Assembly: GCA_013792135.1 (NCBI GenBank)
Contig: VMSP01000180.1
Coordinates: forward strand, 1-34,899
Reading direction: 5' to 3'
DNA: 34,899 nt
DNA from: Desulfocapsa sp.
GTDB taxonomy: Bacteria > Desulfobacterota > Desulfobulbia > Desulfobulbales > Desulfocapsaceae
Made by a program: the position numbers and the translations under genes. Within the stretch, counting starts at the first letter, position 1. Every line of letters starts with the position of its first letter. The notes below the pieces were generated by a model. The model did no database searches. It saw only the letters and a program-made list of their open reading frames with translations, and was not told the DNA's origin. Below are positions 1-7,412 of this stretch, piece after piece.

Positions 1-129
1 AAAAGCAAGGGGGCACGGAATGTTGCCCAGGCAATGCGTAAGCTGTCATTTAACGTGGGCTCTGTTCTTGGCTGCCTGAATATTACCGGAAAGAATCACA
101 GCCCTTCAATGCATGTAGGGTTAGCATAA
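1..129 (+). CDS. C-terminal fragment of an unidentified ORF cut by the window edge
   Basis: Frame 1 is open from the first base to a TAA at 127-129, giving 42 residues that end in HVGLA. The fragment is basic at its start (KSKGARN). I cannot assign it to a family. It could be the end of a real gene or a chance open frame, because only 126 coding bases are visible. The promoter of the toxin-antitoxin pair begins shortly after it. Confidence 0.3.
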   Translation, partial: KSKGARNVAQAMRKLSFNVGSVLGCLNITGKNHSPSMHVGLA

Positions 130-151
130 ATTTACCGTGATGACAATGACA

Positions 152-191
152 TTGACATTGACAATATGCGATAAGTATACTAGCAATACTT
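152..191 (+). promoter_or_regulatory. Sigma-70-like promoter with overlapping inverted repeat upstream of the Panacea-Fic pair
   Basis: TTGACA occurs twice in tandem (152-157 and 158-163). The first copy is followed after 18 bases by TATACT (176-181), a good -10 box. An inverted repeat, AAGTAT (173-178) and ATACTT (186-191) separated by 7 bases, overlaps the -10. This layout suits an operator for autoregulation, as is usual in toxin-antitoxin operons, but binding is inferred. Confidence 0.5.
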
Positions 192-280
192 GTTCGCTGT
201 TCTAAAATGAACTATCATTCATTAAAAGAACATGGATTATCGGACTTAGTAACTAACTTTATATTTTTTTGTGCGAAAAA

Positions 281-895
281 ATGAAAGCATTGGAATTGGC
301 GGAATTTATATTGGTGAGTTACCCTGGAAAGGATATTACACCCATGAAACTGCAAAAACTTGCTTTTTATGCAAAGGCGTGGACGCTTGTTGCAGGGGAT
401 TCTTTTATAGATGCAGAGTTCGAAAAATGGGATTATGGTCCAGTAAACCAGAACATTTATCATCACTATAAAAATCATGGGGCGTCTGGAATACTTGCGC
501 CAAAGTCACATGGAGCGATAGAAGAATCGCAGGGAAAATTATTGCAATTCATTCTTGATAATTATATCGATTATTCAGCTTTCACCCTGAGCTCAATGAC
601 TCACAATGAGGCACCTTGGGAAGAAACACCTAAAGATAAAATAATTTCTGACGCCCTGATATTAAGTTACTATTCAAAACAGCCATTTGCTAAAAATTTT
701 TCAAGTAATACCGATGGCGTTTTTCACGTCCTTCAGTCAAACGCATGGCATTCATTCACCCTGGACATGGAAGAAGAAGAAGCAAAGACGTTCGCGACAT
801 ATTCTTCATTTGAAGAGTTTCATAAGCTTGGTGACGATGCCAATCTTGAATTCAAGAAATTGTTGAGCGATCTTGATGGTATGATTATTAATTGA
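281..895 (+). CDS. Panacea-domain (DUF4065, SocA-like) antitoxin
   Basis: About 204 residues. The N-terminal 70 residues carry the Panacea signature: a KLQKLAFYAKAW helix, then the FEKWDYGPV block and a Y-H-H-Y-K segment. A conserved T-H-N-E-A-P-W motif follows near residue 115. Panacea domains neutralise many unrelated toxins and are usually encoded beside the toxin. The stop overlaps the start of the next gene, a Fic protein, so the two are translationally coupled. I prefer ATG 281; an in-frame TTG at 269 would add four residues, and neither has a clear Shine-Dalgarno sequence. The pair is clearly more AT-rich than the lipid locus to its right, suggesting horizontal acquisition. Family assignment is strong; the antitoxin role is inferred from the family and the pairing. 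Confidence 0.75.
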   Translation: MKALELAEFILVSYPGKDITPMKLQKLAFYAKAWTLVAGDSFIDAEFEKWDYGPVNQNIYHHYKNHGASGILAPKSHGAIEESQGKLLQFILDNYIDYSAFTLSSMTHNEAPWEETPKDKIISDALILSYYSKQPFAKNFSSNTDGVFHVLQSNAWHSFTLDMEEEEAKTFATYSSFEEFHKLGDDANLEFKKLLSDLDGMIIN

Positions 896-1557
896 ATCAC
901 TCCCTCGATTCACATGATAAGGAGCACTTCATGCTCCTTATGCGCGATTTCCATGTCAATGACTCACCATCTATTAGCGAAACTCTTAAAATCATACATG
1001 CCAGGTATGATAAATTAAATTCCGACCGCTTGGTTAACGTTCTCTCCTGTGTCAGTCGTGCAGAATTCTCACGAGTTTTTTCACTTTTACCTATCATTCT
1101 TCATAGCTATTTATTCAAGGGAATCATTTCGAATTACGACTGTTACCGTCAAGTCACAGATGTAAATAACGGAATAGTGCATTTTGGTCCAAGCTCAAAG
1201 TTCAATGGCTACTCTCCTCAAAACATTGATGAAGGAGTACGGATGGCTTGTTCATCCCTTATTATTGACGATGGAAAAGCCGTGTATAATGCTGTAAAAT
1301 TCTACCAGCAGTTCGTTATGGTGCACCCATTTTACGATGCAAATGGAAGGATTGGTCGATTTATTGTCGAAGTATATCTGAATTTTTATGGTATTGGTAT
1401 TGTCTGGAAAAAATTATGTGCGAACACACAATGGTTGAAAAAGTTGAATAATTGCCACAAAAGATTCAACGGACGAGAATACGACCGTTACCTTGACCTG
1501 CTTGTCGCTCACTGGAAAAAATTTGTTTTTGATGTTAAAAATGGCTTAGATATTTAG
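892..1557 (+). CDS. Fic-family protein, probable toxin of the Panacea pair
   Basis: A 221-residue protein with the Fic active-site motif HPFYDANGRIGR at residues 145-156: catalytic His145, the acidic Mg-binding residue, Asn and the two Arg residues. An upstream FNGYSPQNIDEGV segment (about 104-116) resembles the substrate flap. Fic enzymes transfer AMP or other phosphate-containing groups onto target proteins. I do not see the (S/T)xxxE(G/N) inhibitory motif that self-inhibited Fic proteins carry, so control may rest with the Panacea partner. The start is TTG at 892, overlapping the antitoxin stop (TTGA). It could instead be a housekeeping Fic protein, but the overlap with an antitoxin-type gene favours a toxin. 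Confidence 0.75.
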   Translation: MNHSLDSHDKEHFMLLMRDFHVNDSPSISETLKIIHARYDKLNSDRLVNVLSCVSRAEFSRVFSLLPIILHSYLFKGIISNYDCYRQVTDVNNGIVHFGPSSKFNGYSPQNIDEGVRMACSSLIIDDGKAVYNAVKFYQQFVMVHPFYDANGRIGRFIVEVYLNFYGIGIVWKKLCANTQWLKKLNNCHKRFNGREYDRYLDLLVAHWKKFVFDVKNGLDI

Positions 1558-1788
1558 AATTTCTTTCCCTCCCTTTCCTCACAAAATCCAACTGGCCACA
1601 TTCATTTCCCCAACCCCGTCTATTTTTTCTCTCCTGGAGAAAATCCTCTATATAAATGCAAACGGCTGGCCCTGTTCGCCCAGGTATTCCCGGCCCTGCG
1701 CCAGCTCCTCGACTATGTAGATCCGGAGTATGAATGTTTAGGGTCAGAGTAAATTAAAACTTATGTAAACTGCCAGAGGACGAGACCA
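1558..1788. other. Non-coding stretch with a possible ORF relic
   Basis: No convincing gene is present between the Fic gene and the convergent ketosynthase gene. A short open plus frame at about 1651-1752 reads through AQVFPALRQLLDYVDPEYE to a TAA, and may be the tail of a decayed gene. It ends in GGGTCAGAGTAAATTAA, a sequence type I associate loosely with transposase-linked repeats, but I cannot support that from one copy. No hairpin plus T-run terminator was found. Confidence 0.3.
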
Positions 1789-3930
1789 TCAATTTTGTTG
1801 ACGCCCAAATTCCATACAGGTCACATTTTTTCCAAATCCCAGAACCAGAATTTTTTCCCGGGATGGAATCTCAGATGACTCCATAAGATGCACAGCCATC
1901 ACGGCGGCGACCGCAGAGGCTGAGGCAAATTCTCCAGTAAATTCCCGGTAATGGATGACAGGGATGGTGAGTCCTGATTTCTCCAGGAAGCTGTCCAGCT
2001 GGGCCTGCCCTTCTTTCGCTTCAGCAGCCGGGATGCCGGCCAGGATCATTCTGCAACTCCTTTGCAGGGTCTCTTTGCCGCCCGATGCTGTAATCAGTTC
2101 ATCCATAACCGTAGTGGTCTTTTTGCGAAAAAAGGTAAGCTGCAGCGAGAGTTTTCCCGGCATGGCCTGGCGGCAGAGAGACAAGCAGCCTCCTCCGTCG
2201 GTAAGGGGGGTGGCAGGCTCGATGGAGGGGTCCAAAAGTGACGAAAACTGGATGTGGGCTTCATCAGCGGCCAGGACAAAGGCGGAATTTGATCTGTCAT
2301 CCCTGTCCAGGAAAGTGTCTGCAGCAAGCAGGGCCTGTTCAAAAGAATAATCGCCACCGCTGCTGGTGATATTGGCCCCTGTTGCCTCGTGCATAATGGC
2401 TATCTGTCCTGCCGCACTGTTGTGTACTGAGCCGACAAAGTCAATGGGGCTGGGAAACTGTTCCTGGCTCTGTTGCAGTTTGTCCAGAAAATCATAGGTC
2501 TCGGAGAGGGATCCCCAGCCACTTCCCATAAAGACGCAATGCGGAGAATGGTCAAGGCCGGAATCCTTGCGGGCAGCATCAGCCAGGGCCAGGGCGATTC
2601 TGGAAAAGCGCTTGAGTCTTCGTACCTTCCGCACCGGAAGTTGCGCTGAAATAGTCTCCAGATCAACGGCCCCGGCCATTGTCTCCCCTTGGGAGAACCT
2701 TTCCATGCTTTGTTGCGTGTGTCCTGCTCCAGTGATACATGCCTTCCCAAGGAGAGTCAGGGATGTGCTTTGGACGACAGGTTCAGGAGAAGAAAAGAGG
2801 TCAGGCTGAGCAATGACAAGACAAGCGTTATTGCCGCCAAAGCCAAAGGAGTTGGAGAGTACCGTTGAGATGGGCAGGTCGACAGGCTGCAGGATTGGCG
2901 TCAACCGGCATTCGGGGTCAGGTTGCCGACATCCGGTGTTGGCCGGTACAAGCCCTTTTTGCAGGCAGATTGCGGCAATCGCTGCCTCTATCGCCCCTGA
3001 TGCGGCCAGCCCGTGTCCTGTTGCCCCCTTGATTGATGAAAGTGGAGGCGGCTGTGGGAAAATTGAGCGTACTGCTTTGGATTCAGCACGATCATTCTCT
3101 ATAGTACCGGTGCCATGCAGGTTGATATAGTCGATAGCCTCTGCCTTGAGAGCTGTATTGTCTAAGGCCTTCTGCATGGCTCTGGAAGCGCCTTTCCCCT
3201 CTGGATGGGGCGATGCCGGGTGGTAGGCATCGCAGCTCAGGCCGCAGCCCAGGATCTGGCCCAGTGGTTTTTGGGGTTTCGTGGTGCTGAGTAACAGCAT
3301 GGCAGCACCTTCAGCAACCGACATGCCTTGCCGGTTTTTGTCAAAGGGTCTGCTGCCCTGAGGGTCAACAAGCTGCAGGGAATGAAAGCCGAAATAGGTT
3401 AAGTGGCAAAGGGAGTCGACGCCTCCGGCAAGAATCCATTCCGCCTTGCCGGATTGCAGCATTTTCAGGGCCATGCTGAGGGCAACGGTACCGGAAGAAC
3501 AGGCCGTAGATACCGTGAGTGCCTGTCCGCTGCATTGTACTTCCCTGGCAACCTCTTCCGCAACCGTGGTCAGTCCGTGGTATCTATAGTTATGAGCGTC
3601 CTGATCCTGAGATGCAAGCAGCTCTTCTGTGGTGAGAATTCCGCCGGTGGTAGATCCAATGATTACCGCGTCAGGCGGGTGGGTGCAGCCTTCCATGGCT
3701 TGTCTGGCGGCGGTAATGGCCAGACGATGTGTTCGCGGGAATGTTAAATCCGGGAGGTTCAGTACCTGCCCGACAGGCAGGGGAGGAGGCTGCTGAATGG
3801 CAAAAACATGTAAGGGAGCAATGGCTGATTCGTTCTTTCTGAGAGCCTGCTCAGTGGCATCAATCCCATAGCCCAATGGGCTGATGATGCCAATACCAAC
3901 GATATAGACGTTTCTTTTTTTGCTGCTCAA
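1789..3930 (-). CDS. Beta-ketoacyl-ACP synthase fused to a chain-length-factor-like domain
   Basis: A 713-residue protein with two thiolase-fold halves. Residues 1-375 are a FabF-type ketosynthase with Cys144 (TACSSG), His272 (HGTGT), Lys301 and His306 (GHGLAASG), so it should catalyse decarboxylative condensation. Residues 392-713 resemble the ketoacyl-synt_2 family: SVHNSAAGQ is present near 501, but the catalytic Cys position reads TSSGGD (522-527), so this half is probably inactive and sets chain length. In aryl-polyene and type II polyketide systems these two roles are separate subunits; here they are fused. The gene starts with TTG five bases after the ACP stop and has no clear Shine-Dalgarno, so translation is probably coupled. 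It is too long to be a housekeeping FabF. Confidence 0.85.
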   Translation of the reverse strand: MSSKKRNVYIVGIGIISPLGYGIDATEQALRKNESAIAPLHVFAIQQPPPLPVGQVLNLPDLTFPRTHRLAITAARQAMEGCTHPPDAVIIGSTTGGILTTEELLASQDQDAHNYRYHGLTTVAEEVAREVQCSGQALTVSTACSSGTVALSMALKMLQSGKAEWILAGGVDSLCHLTYFGFHSLQLVDPQGSRPFDKNRQGMSVAEGAAMLLLSTTKPQKPLGQILGCGLSCDAYHPASPHPEGKGASRAMQKALDNTALKAEAIDYINLHGTGTIENDRAESKAVRSIFPQPPPLSSIKGATGHGLAASGAIEAAIAAICLQKGLVPANTGCRQPDPECRLTPILQPVDLPISTVLSNSFGFGGNNACLVIAQPDLFSSPEPVVQSTSLTLLGKACITGAGHTQQSMERFSQGETMAGAVDLETISAQLPVRKVRRLKRFSRIALALADAARKDSGLDHSPHCVFMGSGWGSLSETYDFLDKLQQSQEQFPSPIDFVGSVHNSAAGQIAIMHEATGANITSSGGDYSFEQALLAADTFLDRDDRSNSAFVLAADEAHIQFSSLLDPSIEPATPLTDGGGCLSLCRQAMPGKLSLQLTFFRKKTTTVMDELITASGGKETLQRSCRMILAGIPAAEAKEGQAQLDSFLEKSGLTIPVIHYREFTGEFASASAVAAVMAVHLMESSEIPSREKILVLGFGKNVTCMEFGRQQN

Positions 3931-3935
3931 GGAGA

Positions 3936-4193
3936 TTATTTGGGTGAGTTTTTACGGATATAATCGGCGAGTGAGGAAAGGGTGGAAAAAACCTTTTCGG
4001 CGATTTCTTTGTTGTTGATAATCACGCCGTAATCTTTTTCAACCATGACCACAATTTCCAGCACATCAATGGAGTCGATACCCAGCTCCCCGCCTACCAG
4101 CTGAGCATTCTCGTCAAACTCTTCCGGAGTAACATCTGTCAGGTTGAGGATTTCAATAAGTCTTTTTTTAAGTTCTTCTGTTAAGTTATCCAT
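3936..4193 (-). CDS. Acyl carrier protein (first of three)
   Basis: An 85-residue acidic protein of typical ACP length. The phosphopantetheine site is Ser41 in GIDSIDVLEI. It sits five bases before the KS-CLF fusion and forms a two-gene minus-strand unit with it, so it most likely carries the growing chain for that synthase. It is one of three ACPs in the locus. Their different sequences suggest separate jobs such as extension, starter loading or head-group condensation, but which does what cannot be read here. The start ATG at 4193 faces a 354-base gap, which holds a palindromic repeat and should contain the divergent promoters. Confidence 0.9.
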   Translation of the reverse strand: MDNLTEELKKRLIEILNLTDVTPEEFDENAQLVGGELGIDSIDVLEIVVMVEKDYGVIINNKEIAEKVFSTLSSLADYIRKNSPK

Positions 4194-4370
4194 AGCTGTA
4201 TTTATGTTATATTTATTACCTTATCGGCTGCTGCGAAGAGCGTCGGGAAAATGGATTGCCTCTGTCTCATAACGAATTGGAAAGATGAACAGTTCTTTTC
4301 AGTAATCAAGAGTATATATGAAAAGAAAAAAAATAACGACTGGAAATATCTCTCCTCTGAGCCTTTTGCC

Positions 4371-4490
4371 AAATGAGGATTTTCGTTCAAAATCGAGGCG
4401 TGCGAAAAATTTTACCGCAGGTATATGTTTAATATTCCGAGGATAAATTTTTGAGCATAACGCAGAGTTTGGGCGAAAAGGCCATTTTGC
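4371..4490. repeat. 120-bp interspersed palindromic repeat, copy A
   Basis: This stretch matches 6611-6729 in direct orientation at about 107 of 120 positions. It is also an imperfect palindrome: GCGAAAAATTTTACC in the left half pairs with the region around GGATAAATTTTTGAGC in the right half, and TTTTCG near the left end with CGAAAA near the right end. It could fold into one long hairpin. It occupies most of the 4194-4547 gap between the divergent biosynthetic units. No integrase or transposase accompanies it, so it is probably a non-autonomous element. Confidence 0.75.
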
Positions 4491-4506
4491 AAGAGGCTCC
4501 TCTGCT

Positions 4507-4535
4507 TTGCTGGCAGTGTAAATAGTTGGTAGCTA
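4507..4535 (+). promoter_or_regulatory. Weak candidate promoter for the plus-strand operon
   Basis: TTGCTG (4507-4512) and TAGCTA (4530-4535) are separated by 17 bases, just upstream of the first plus-strand gene and just after repeat A. The -10 match is poor. It is listed because some promoter must lie here, not because the match is strong. Confidence 0.2.
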
Positions 4536-4547
4536 AAAAAGAGAGAC

Positions 4548-4817
4548 ATGCGGCATGAAATAGCAGGAAATTGCCCTTCATATTATGGTAATAAGAGTTT
4601 TGGAAAACTCACCATAAATAAAGAGGGTAATATGGGATTTACCCACAGTGCGAAGGTGTTACCACTGATTTTTCTGGTCGAAGGCAATGGCTCTCCAGAA
4701 TTACAGGATAGTGGCACGCCTGTCGATATTATGGTAATCATTCCTGCTGAAATGGGTGGGCCGGAGGCAGCCCGGAATCTTCTTCATCAAATAGAGAAAC
4801 TTTTTCAAAAGTCATGA
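4548..4817 (+). CDS. Small protein of unknown function at the head of the operon
   Basis: Up to 89 residues, not recognised. Two starts are possible. ATG 4548 follows a GAGAGA run. ATG 4632 follows AGAGGG with a 4-base spacer and gives 61 residues; this second start has the better ribosome-binding site. The shorter form has a hydrophobic strand-like segment (VLPLIFLVEG), then VDIMVIIPAEM, then an amphipathic C-terminal helix ending in LFQKS, which looks like a small soluble alpha/beta protein. Its TGA overlaps the next ATG (ATGA), so it is translated with the dehydratase gene. That coupling is the main reason to believe it is real. Function is unknown. Confidence 0.55.
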   Translation: MRHEIAGNCPSYYGNKSFGKLTINKEGNMGFTHSAKVLPLIFLVEGNGSPELQDSGTPVDIMVIIPAEMGGPEAARNLLHQIEKLFQKS

Positions 4818-5248
4818 CAACAGCAGACCTTTCCGGTATTACCCTTGATGATCTGATCCCGCATCGTGACAGTATGATGTTGATTGATGATATTATTGAA
4901 GTGGACTCTCATTATGCCCTCACCTCTTCCGTGATCAGCGCGTCTTACCCCCTGGTCGATGAAAACGGAGTGCATCCGTTGATCATGGTGGAACTGGCAG
5001 CTCAGACTGCCGGGGTATGTAATGGTCTTGACCGCATTAAAACCAAAGGGATTGATTCTCTTAAGATGGGCTGGTTAGTGGGTGTGAAACGGGCACAGTT
5101 TTATATTGAGCATATTCCTCTGGGCAGTACGGTTTTCACCCGTTCTGAGAACAGTCATAACTATGAAAATCTGCGGGAAGTTTCCTGTGTGGTACATCTG
5201 GATAAGAGACTTATAGGGGAAGTGACATTACAACTTTTTCAGGCGTAA
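4814..5248 (+). CDS. Hotdog-fold 3-hydroxyacyl-ACP dehydratase
   Basis: A 144-residue single-hotdog protein. LIPHRDSMMLIDDI (about 15-28) holds the FabZ/FabA-type His17, and HPLIMVELAAQTAGV (about 54-68) holds the catalytic acid Glu60 at the start of the hot-dog helix. It should dehydrate 3-hydroxyacyl-ACP to trans-2-enoyl-ACP. The sequence is closer in style to the COG4706/ApeP-like dehydratases of aryl-polyene loci than to housekeeping FabZ. No enoyl reductase is seen in the window, so double bonds made here could be retained, giving a polyene. The gene starts at the ATGA overlap with the upstream small gene and is followed 9 bases later by the ketoreductase. Confidence 0.85.
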   Translation: MTTADLSGITLDDLIPHRDSMMLIDDIIEVDSHYALTSSVISASYPLVDENGVHPLIMVELAAQTAGVCNGLDRIKTKGIDSLKMGWLVGVKRAQFYIEHIPLGSTVFTRSENSHNYENLREVSCVVHLDKRLIGEVTLQLFQA

Positions 5249-5257
5249 CGATATATT

Positions 5258-5995
5258 ATGAAAGAAGCAAGTAACCAAAAAGTGGCTATCATTACTGGTG
5301 CAGCCAAGGGAATCGGCAGGGCCATTGCCGTAGAACTCGCGCAGGCCGGGTATTATACGGTGATCAATTACTTGTCTGATCAGGCTGGGGCGGAACAGAC
5401 CCTGGCTATGGTGGAAGAGGCTGGAAGTTGCGGCGAGGTCTATCCTTTTGATATCCGGGATGGCCGGAAGGCGGAAGAGGTGATTGAGGACATTGCGCAG
5501 CGGTTGGGCAGGATTGATGTCCTGGTCAATAATGCCGGAATCATCCATGACGGTCTGTTCATGATGATGGAACCCGCGAGCTGGCACTCCGTGATTGATA
5601 CCAGTCTCACCGGCTTTTATAATATGACCCGGCCGGTCATCGAAAAAATGGTGCGCAGCCGCAGCGGGGTGGTGATCTCCCTGTCGTCGGCTTCGGCCCT
5701 CATGCCCAATCGCGGTCAGGCAAATTATTCGGCGGCCAAGGCCGGACTAACCGCGGCCAGCCGGGTGGTTGCCTCGGAAGTGGCCCGCCTGGGTATCCGA
5801 GTCAACGTGGTGGCCCCGGGCCTTATTGAGACCGATATGATTAAGGATGCCCCCAAGGAGCATATCAAAAATATGATCCCCATGGCCCGGATCGGCAGAC
5901 CTGATGAGGTGGCAAAAGTTGTGGCCTTCCTCTGTTCCGACGATGCTTCTTATGTGACTGGACAGGTTCTCTCGGTCAATGGCGGGATGTGTTAG
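5258..5995 (+). CDS. 3-ketoacyl-ACP reductase (FabG-like SDR)
   Basis: A 245-residue classical short-chain dehydrogenase/reductase. It has the Rossmann motif TGAAKGIG (13-20), NNAG (91-94), catalytic Ser144, and Tyr157/Lys161 in YSAAK. The C-terminal [11 protein letters not shown] is typical of FabG. It should reduce 3-ketoacyl-ACP to 3-hydroxyacyl-ACP with NADPH. Together with the dehydratase directly upstream and the KS genes it completes the reductive half-cycle that leaves an alkene at each round. The gene lies in the main operon; the next start codon is two bases after its TAG. Confidence 0.9.
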   Translation: MKEASNQKVAIITGAAKGIGRAIAVELAQAGYYTVINYLSDQAGAEQTLAMVEEAGSCGEVYPFDIRDGRKAEEVIEDIAQRLGRIDVLVNNAGIIHDGLFMMMEPASWHSVIDTSLTGFYNMTRPVIEKMVRSRSGVVISLSSASALMPNRGQANYSAAKAGLTAASRVVASEVARLGIRVNVVAPGLIETDMIKDAPKEHIKNMIPMARIGRPDEVAKVVAFLCSDDASYVTGQVLSVNGGMC

Positions 5996-5997
5996 CC

Positions 5998-6597
5998 ATG
6001 CGCTCCTTGATAGTAGTACTTTTCCTGGCAGCAGGGCTTGGCTTTTTGTCTCCGGCCCAGGCGCAGGATGTTGCCGGTCAGTCTCCTGTGCGCGTGGACT
6101 CTGTGCAGGCGGAATTTACTCAGGAAAAACATCTGCCCATCCTCGTTCGTCCTATTATCTCTAAAGGCACCTTTGTGTTTCAGGCCCCTGCATCCTTGCG
6201 CTGGGAGTATCTCTCGCCCGTACACTCCGTTCTGCTTATGGATGATGGCCGCCCCCGTAAATTCATAGAGCGTAATGACCAATTTGTAGAAGAACAGGGA
6301 ATGGGCATGGATTCCATGGCGATTGTCCTCCAGGAGATCACCGGATGGCTTGATGGGCATATCAGCGACACCCCCACCTTTAAGGCCAAGGTCCAGGAGG
6401 GGGGGCTCATCGTGCTCACCCCGAAAGAAGCGGCGCTGGCCAGGATCATCAGCCGTATTGAATTAAGGCTGGCAGGCCGATCCGGTCTGATGGAATCGGT
6501 AACGCTCTATGAAGGGCCGGATTCCTTGACCAGACTGATTTTTTCCCATGGTGTCTTGAATGAGAAGATTCCGCCAGCAACATTTATGAAACCATGA
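5998..6597 (+). CDS. LolA-like outer-membrane lipoprotein carrier protein
   Basis: About 199 residues. I place the start at ATG 5998, because the residues before it (from GTG 5989) are hydrophilic and the ATG begins a clean signal peptide (MRSLIVVLFLAAGLGFLSPA, cleavage probably after AQA). The mature part has LolA features: QAEFTQEKHL, then GTFVFQAPASLRWEY, then FIERNDQFVEEQ. LolA carries lipoproteins, and in aryl-polyene loci LolA-like proteins are thought to ferry the lipidic product through the periplasm. Here it follows the ketoreductase by two bases and precedes a lipoprotein gene, so a dedicated carrier for the locus product is more likely than housekeeping LolA. Confidence 0.82.
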   Translation: MRSLIVVLFLAAGLGFLSPAQAQDVAGQSPVRVDSVQAEFTQEKHLPILVRPIISKGTFVFQAPASLRWEYLSPVHSVLLMDDGRPRKFIERNDQFVEEQGMGMDSMAIVLQEITGWLDGHISDTPTFKAKVQEGGLIVLTPKEAALARIISRIELRLAGRSGLMESVTLYEGPDSLTRLIFSHGVLNEKIPPATFMKP

Positions 6598-6610
6598 AGG
6601 GTACCTTGAA

Positions 6611-6729
6611 AAATAAGGATTTTCGTTCAAGATCAAGGCATGCGAAAAATTTTACCGCAGGCATATACTAATATTCTGAGGATAAAATTTTGAGCATAAT
6701 GCAGAGATTGGGCGAAAAGACCATTTTGC
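6611..6729. repeat. 120-bp interspersed palindromic repeat, copy B, entering a gene
   Basis: Same element and orientation as 4371-4490, with 13 differences including one gap. Its right part contains GAGGA (6678-6682) and TTG 6690, then codes for the first 13 or so residues of the following lipoprotein. The repeat therefore appears to provide ribosome-binding site, start codon and N-terminus. In copy A the same frame runs only about 25 codons before a stop. Confidence 0.75.
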
Positions 6730-7412
6730 GAGGAACCCTGAAGTCTGTTTTAGCCTTTGTGTTCCTGCTGTTGCTGGCGGCCTGCTCAGCTCTGCAGCCC
6801 GTGCATCTGCCGGATCTGACTGCTCTGGATGCAGTCGATGACAGTCAGGCTGGGCAACTCCTGCAGAGATGCAGAAATAATTTTGTCACTGGAAACTGGC
6901 AGTTTGTTCATTCCATTGCCTTCAAGAGGGCTGATGGGGGCGGGGCCACGGTAATCGGGGTTACCGTTCTTGACGGACAAAAACTTCATTGCGCTCTCAT
7001 GACAGTGGAGGGCCTTGTCCTCTTTGAGGCAGAACTTGCTCAGGAGAAACTTACAGTGAGCCGGGCTCTGCCGCCTTTTGATAAGCCGGAATTTGCCAGA
7101 GGCTTGATCCGTGATGTGCAGGCTATCTTTCTGCCCCCGGCAGCAGAGGAGCCGAAGACAGGAAGGCTTGTCGGCGGTGAGCTTGTCTGCCGATATCAGG
7201 CGGACAACGGTCAGATAACAGACCTTCTTGTTGATGATGACGGCAGCCGGATGAATATCTATGATCCCGATTTGAACCGAAGCCGAAGCATCGTTGCCGG
7301 ATCACCCATCTCTGTGGCTGCCGAGAGAGTACCTGAAACGCTGGAGTTAACCGCCTCCGGTTTGAGCGCTTATACCTTAACTATGACACTGATCAGTGCT
7401 GATAAAATATGA
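6690..7412 (+). CDS. Lipoprotein, DUF3261-like
   Basis: Up to 240 residues with a lipobox LLAAC at Cys32, preceded by a hydrophobic stretch (VLAFVFLLLL). Two starts are possible: TTG 6690, with GAGGA seven bases upstream, or ATG 6699; both lie inside repeat B. After lipidation the protein would be anchored in the inner or outer membrane facing the periplasm. The body resembles the DUF3261 lipoproteins found in aryl-polyene clusters (the ALPPFDKPEFARGL segment near 125-140), but I am not certain of that assignment. Its position right after LolA suggests the two act together in moving or anchoring the product. The stop overlaps the next ATG (ATGA). Confidence 0.65.
   Translation: MSIMQRLGEKTILRGTLKSVLAFVFLLLLAACSALQPVHLPDLTALDAVDDSQAGQLLQRCRNNFVTGNWQFVHSIAFKRADGGGATVIGVTVLDGQKLHCALMTVEGLVLFEAELAQEKLTVSRALPPFDKPEFARGLIRDVQAIFLPPAAEEPKTGRLVGGELVCRYQADNGQITDLLVDDDGSRMNIYDPDLNRSRSIVAGSPISVAAERVPETLELTASGLSAYTLTMTLISADKI

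Noticed and set aside
4202-4390. 62-residue minus-strand ORF upstream of the first ACP
   Set aside because: No ribosome-binding site, no recognisable motif, and its N-terminus would lie in repeat A. Treated as non-coding leader.
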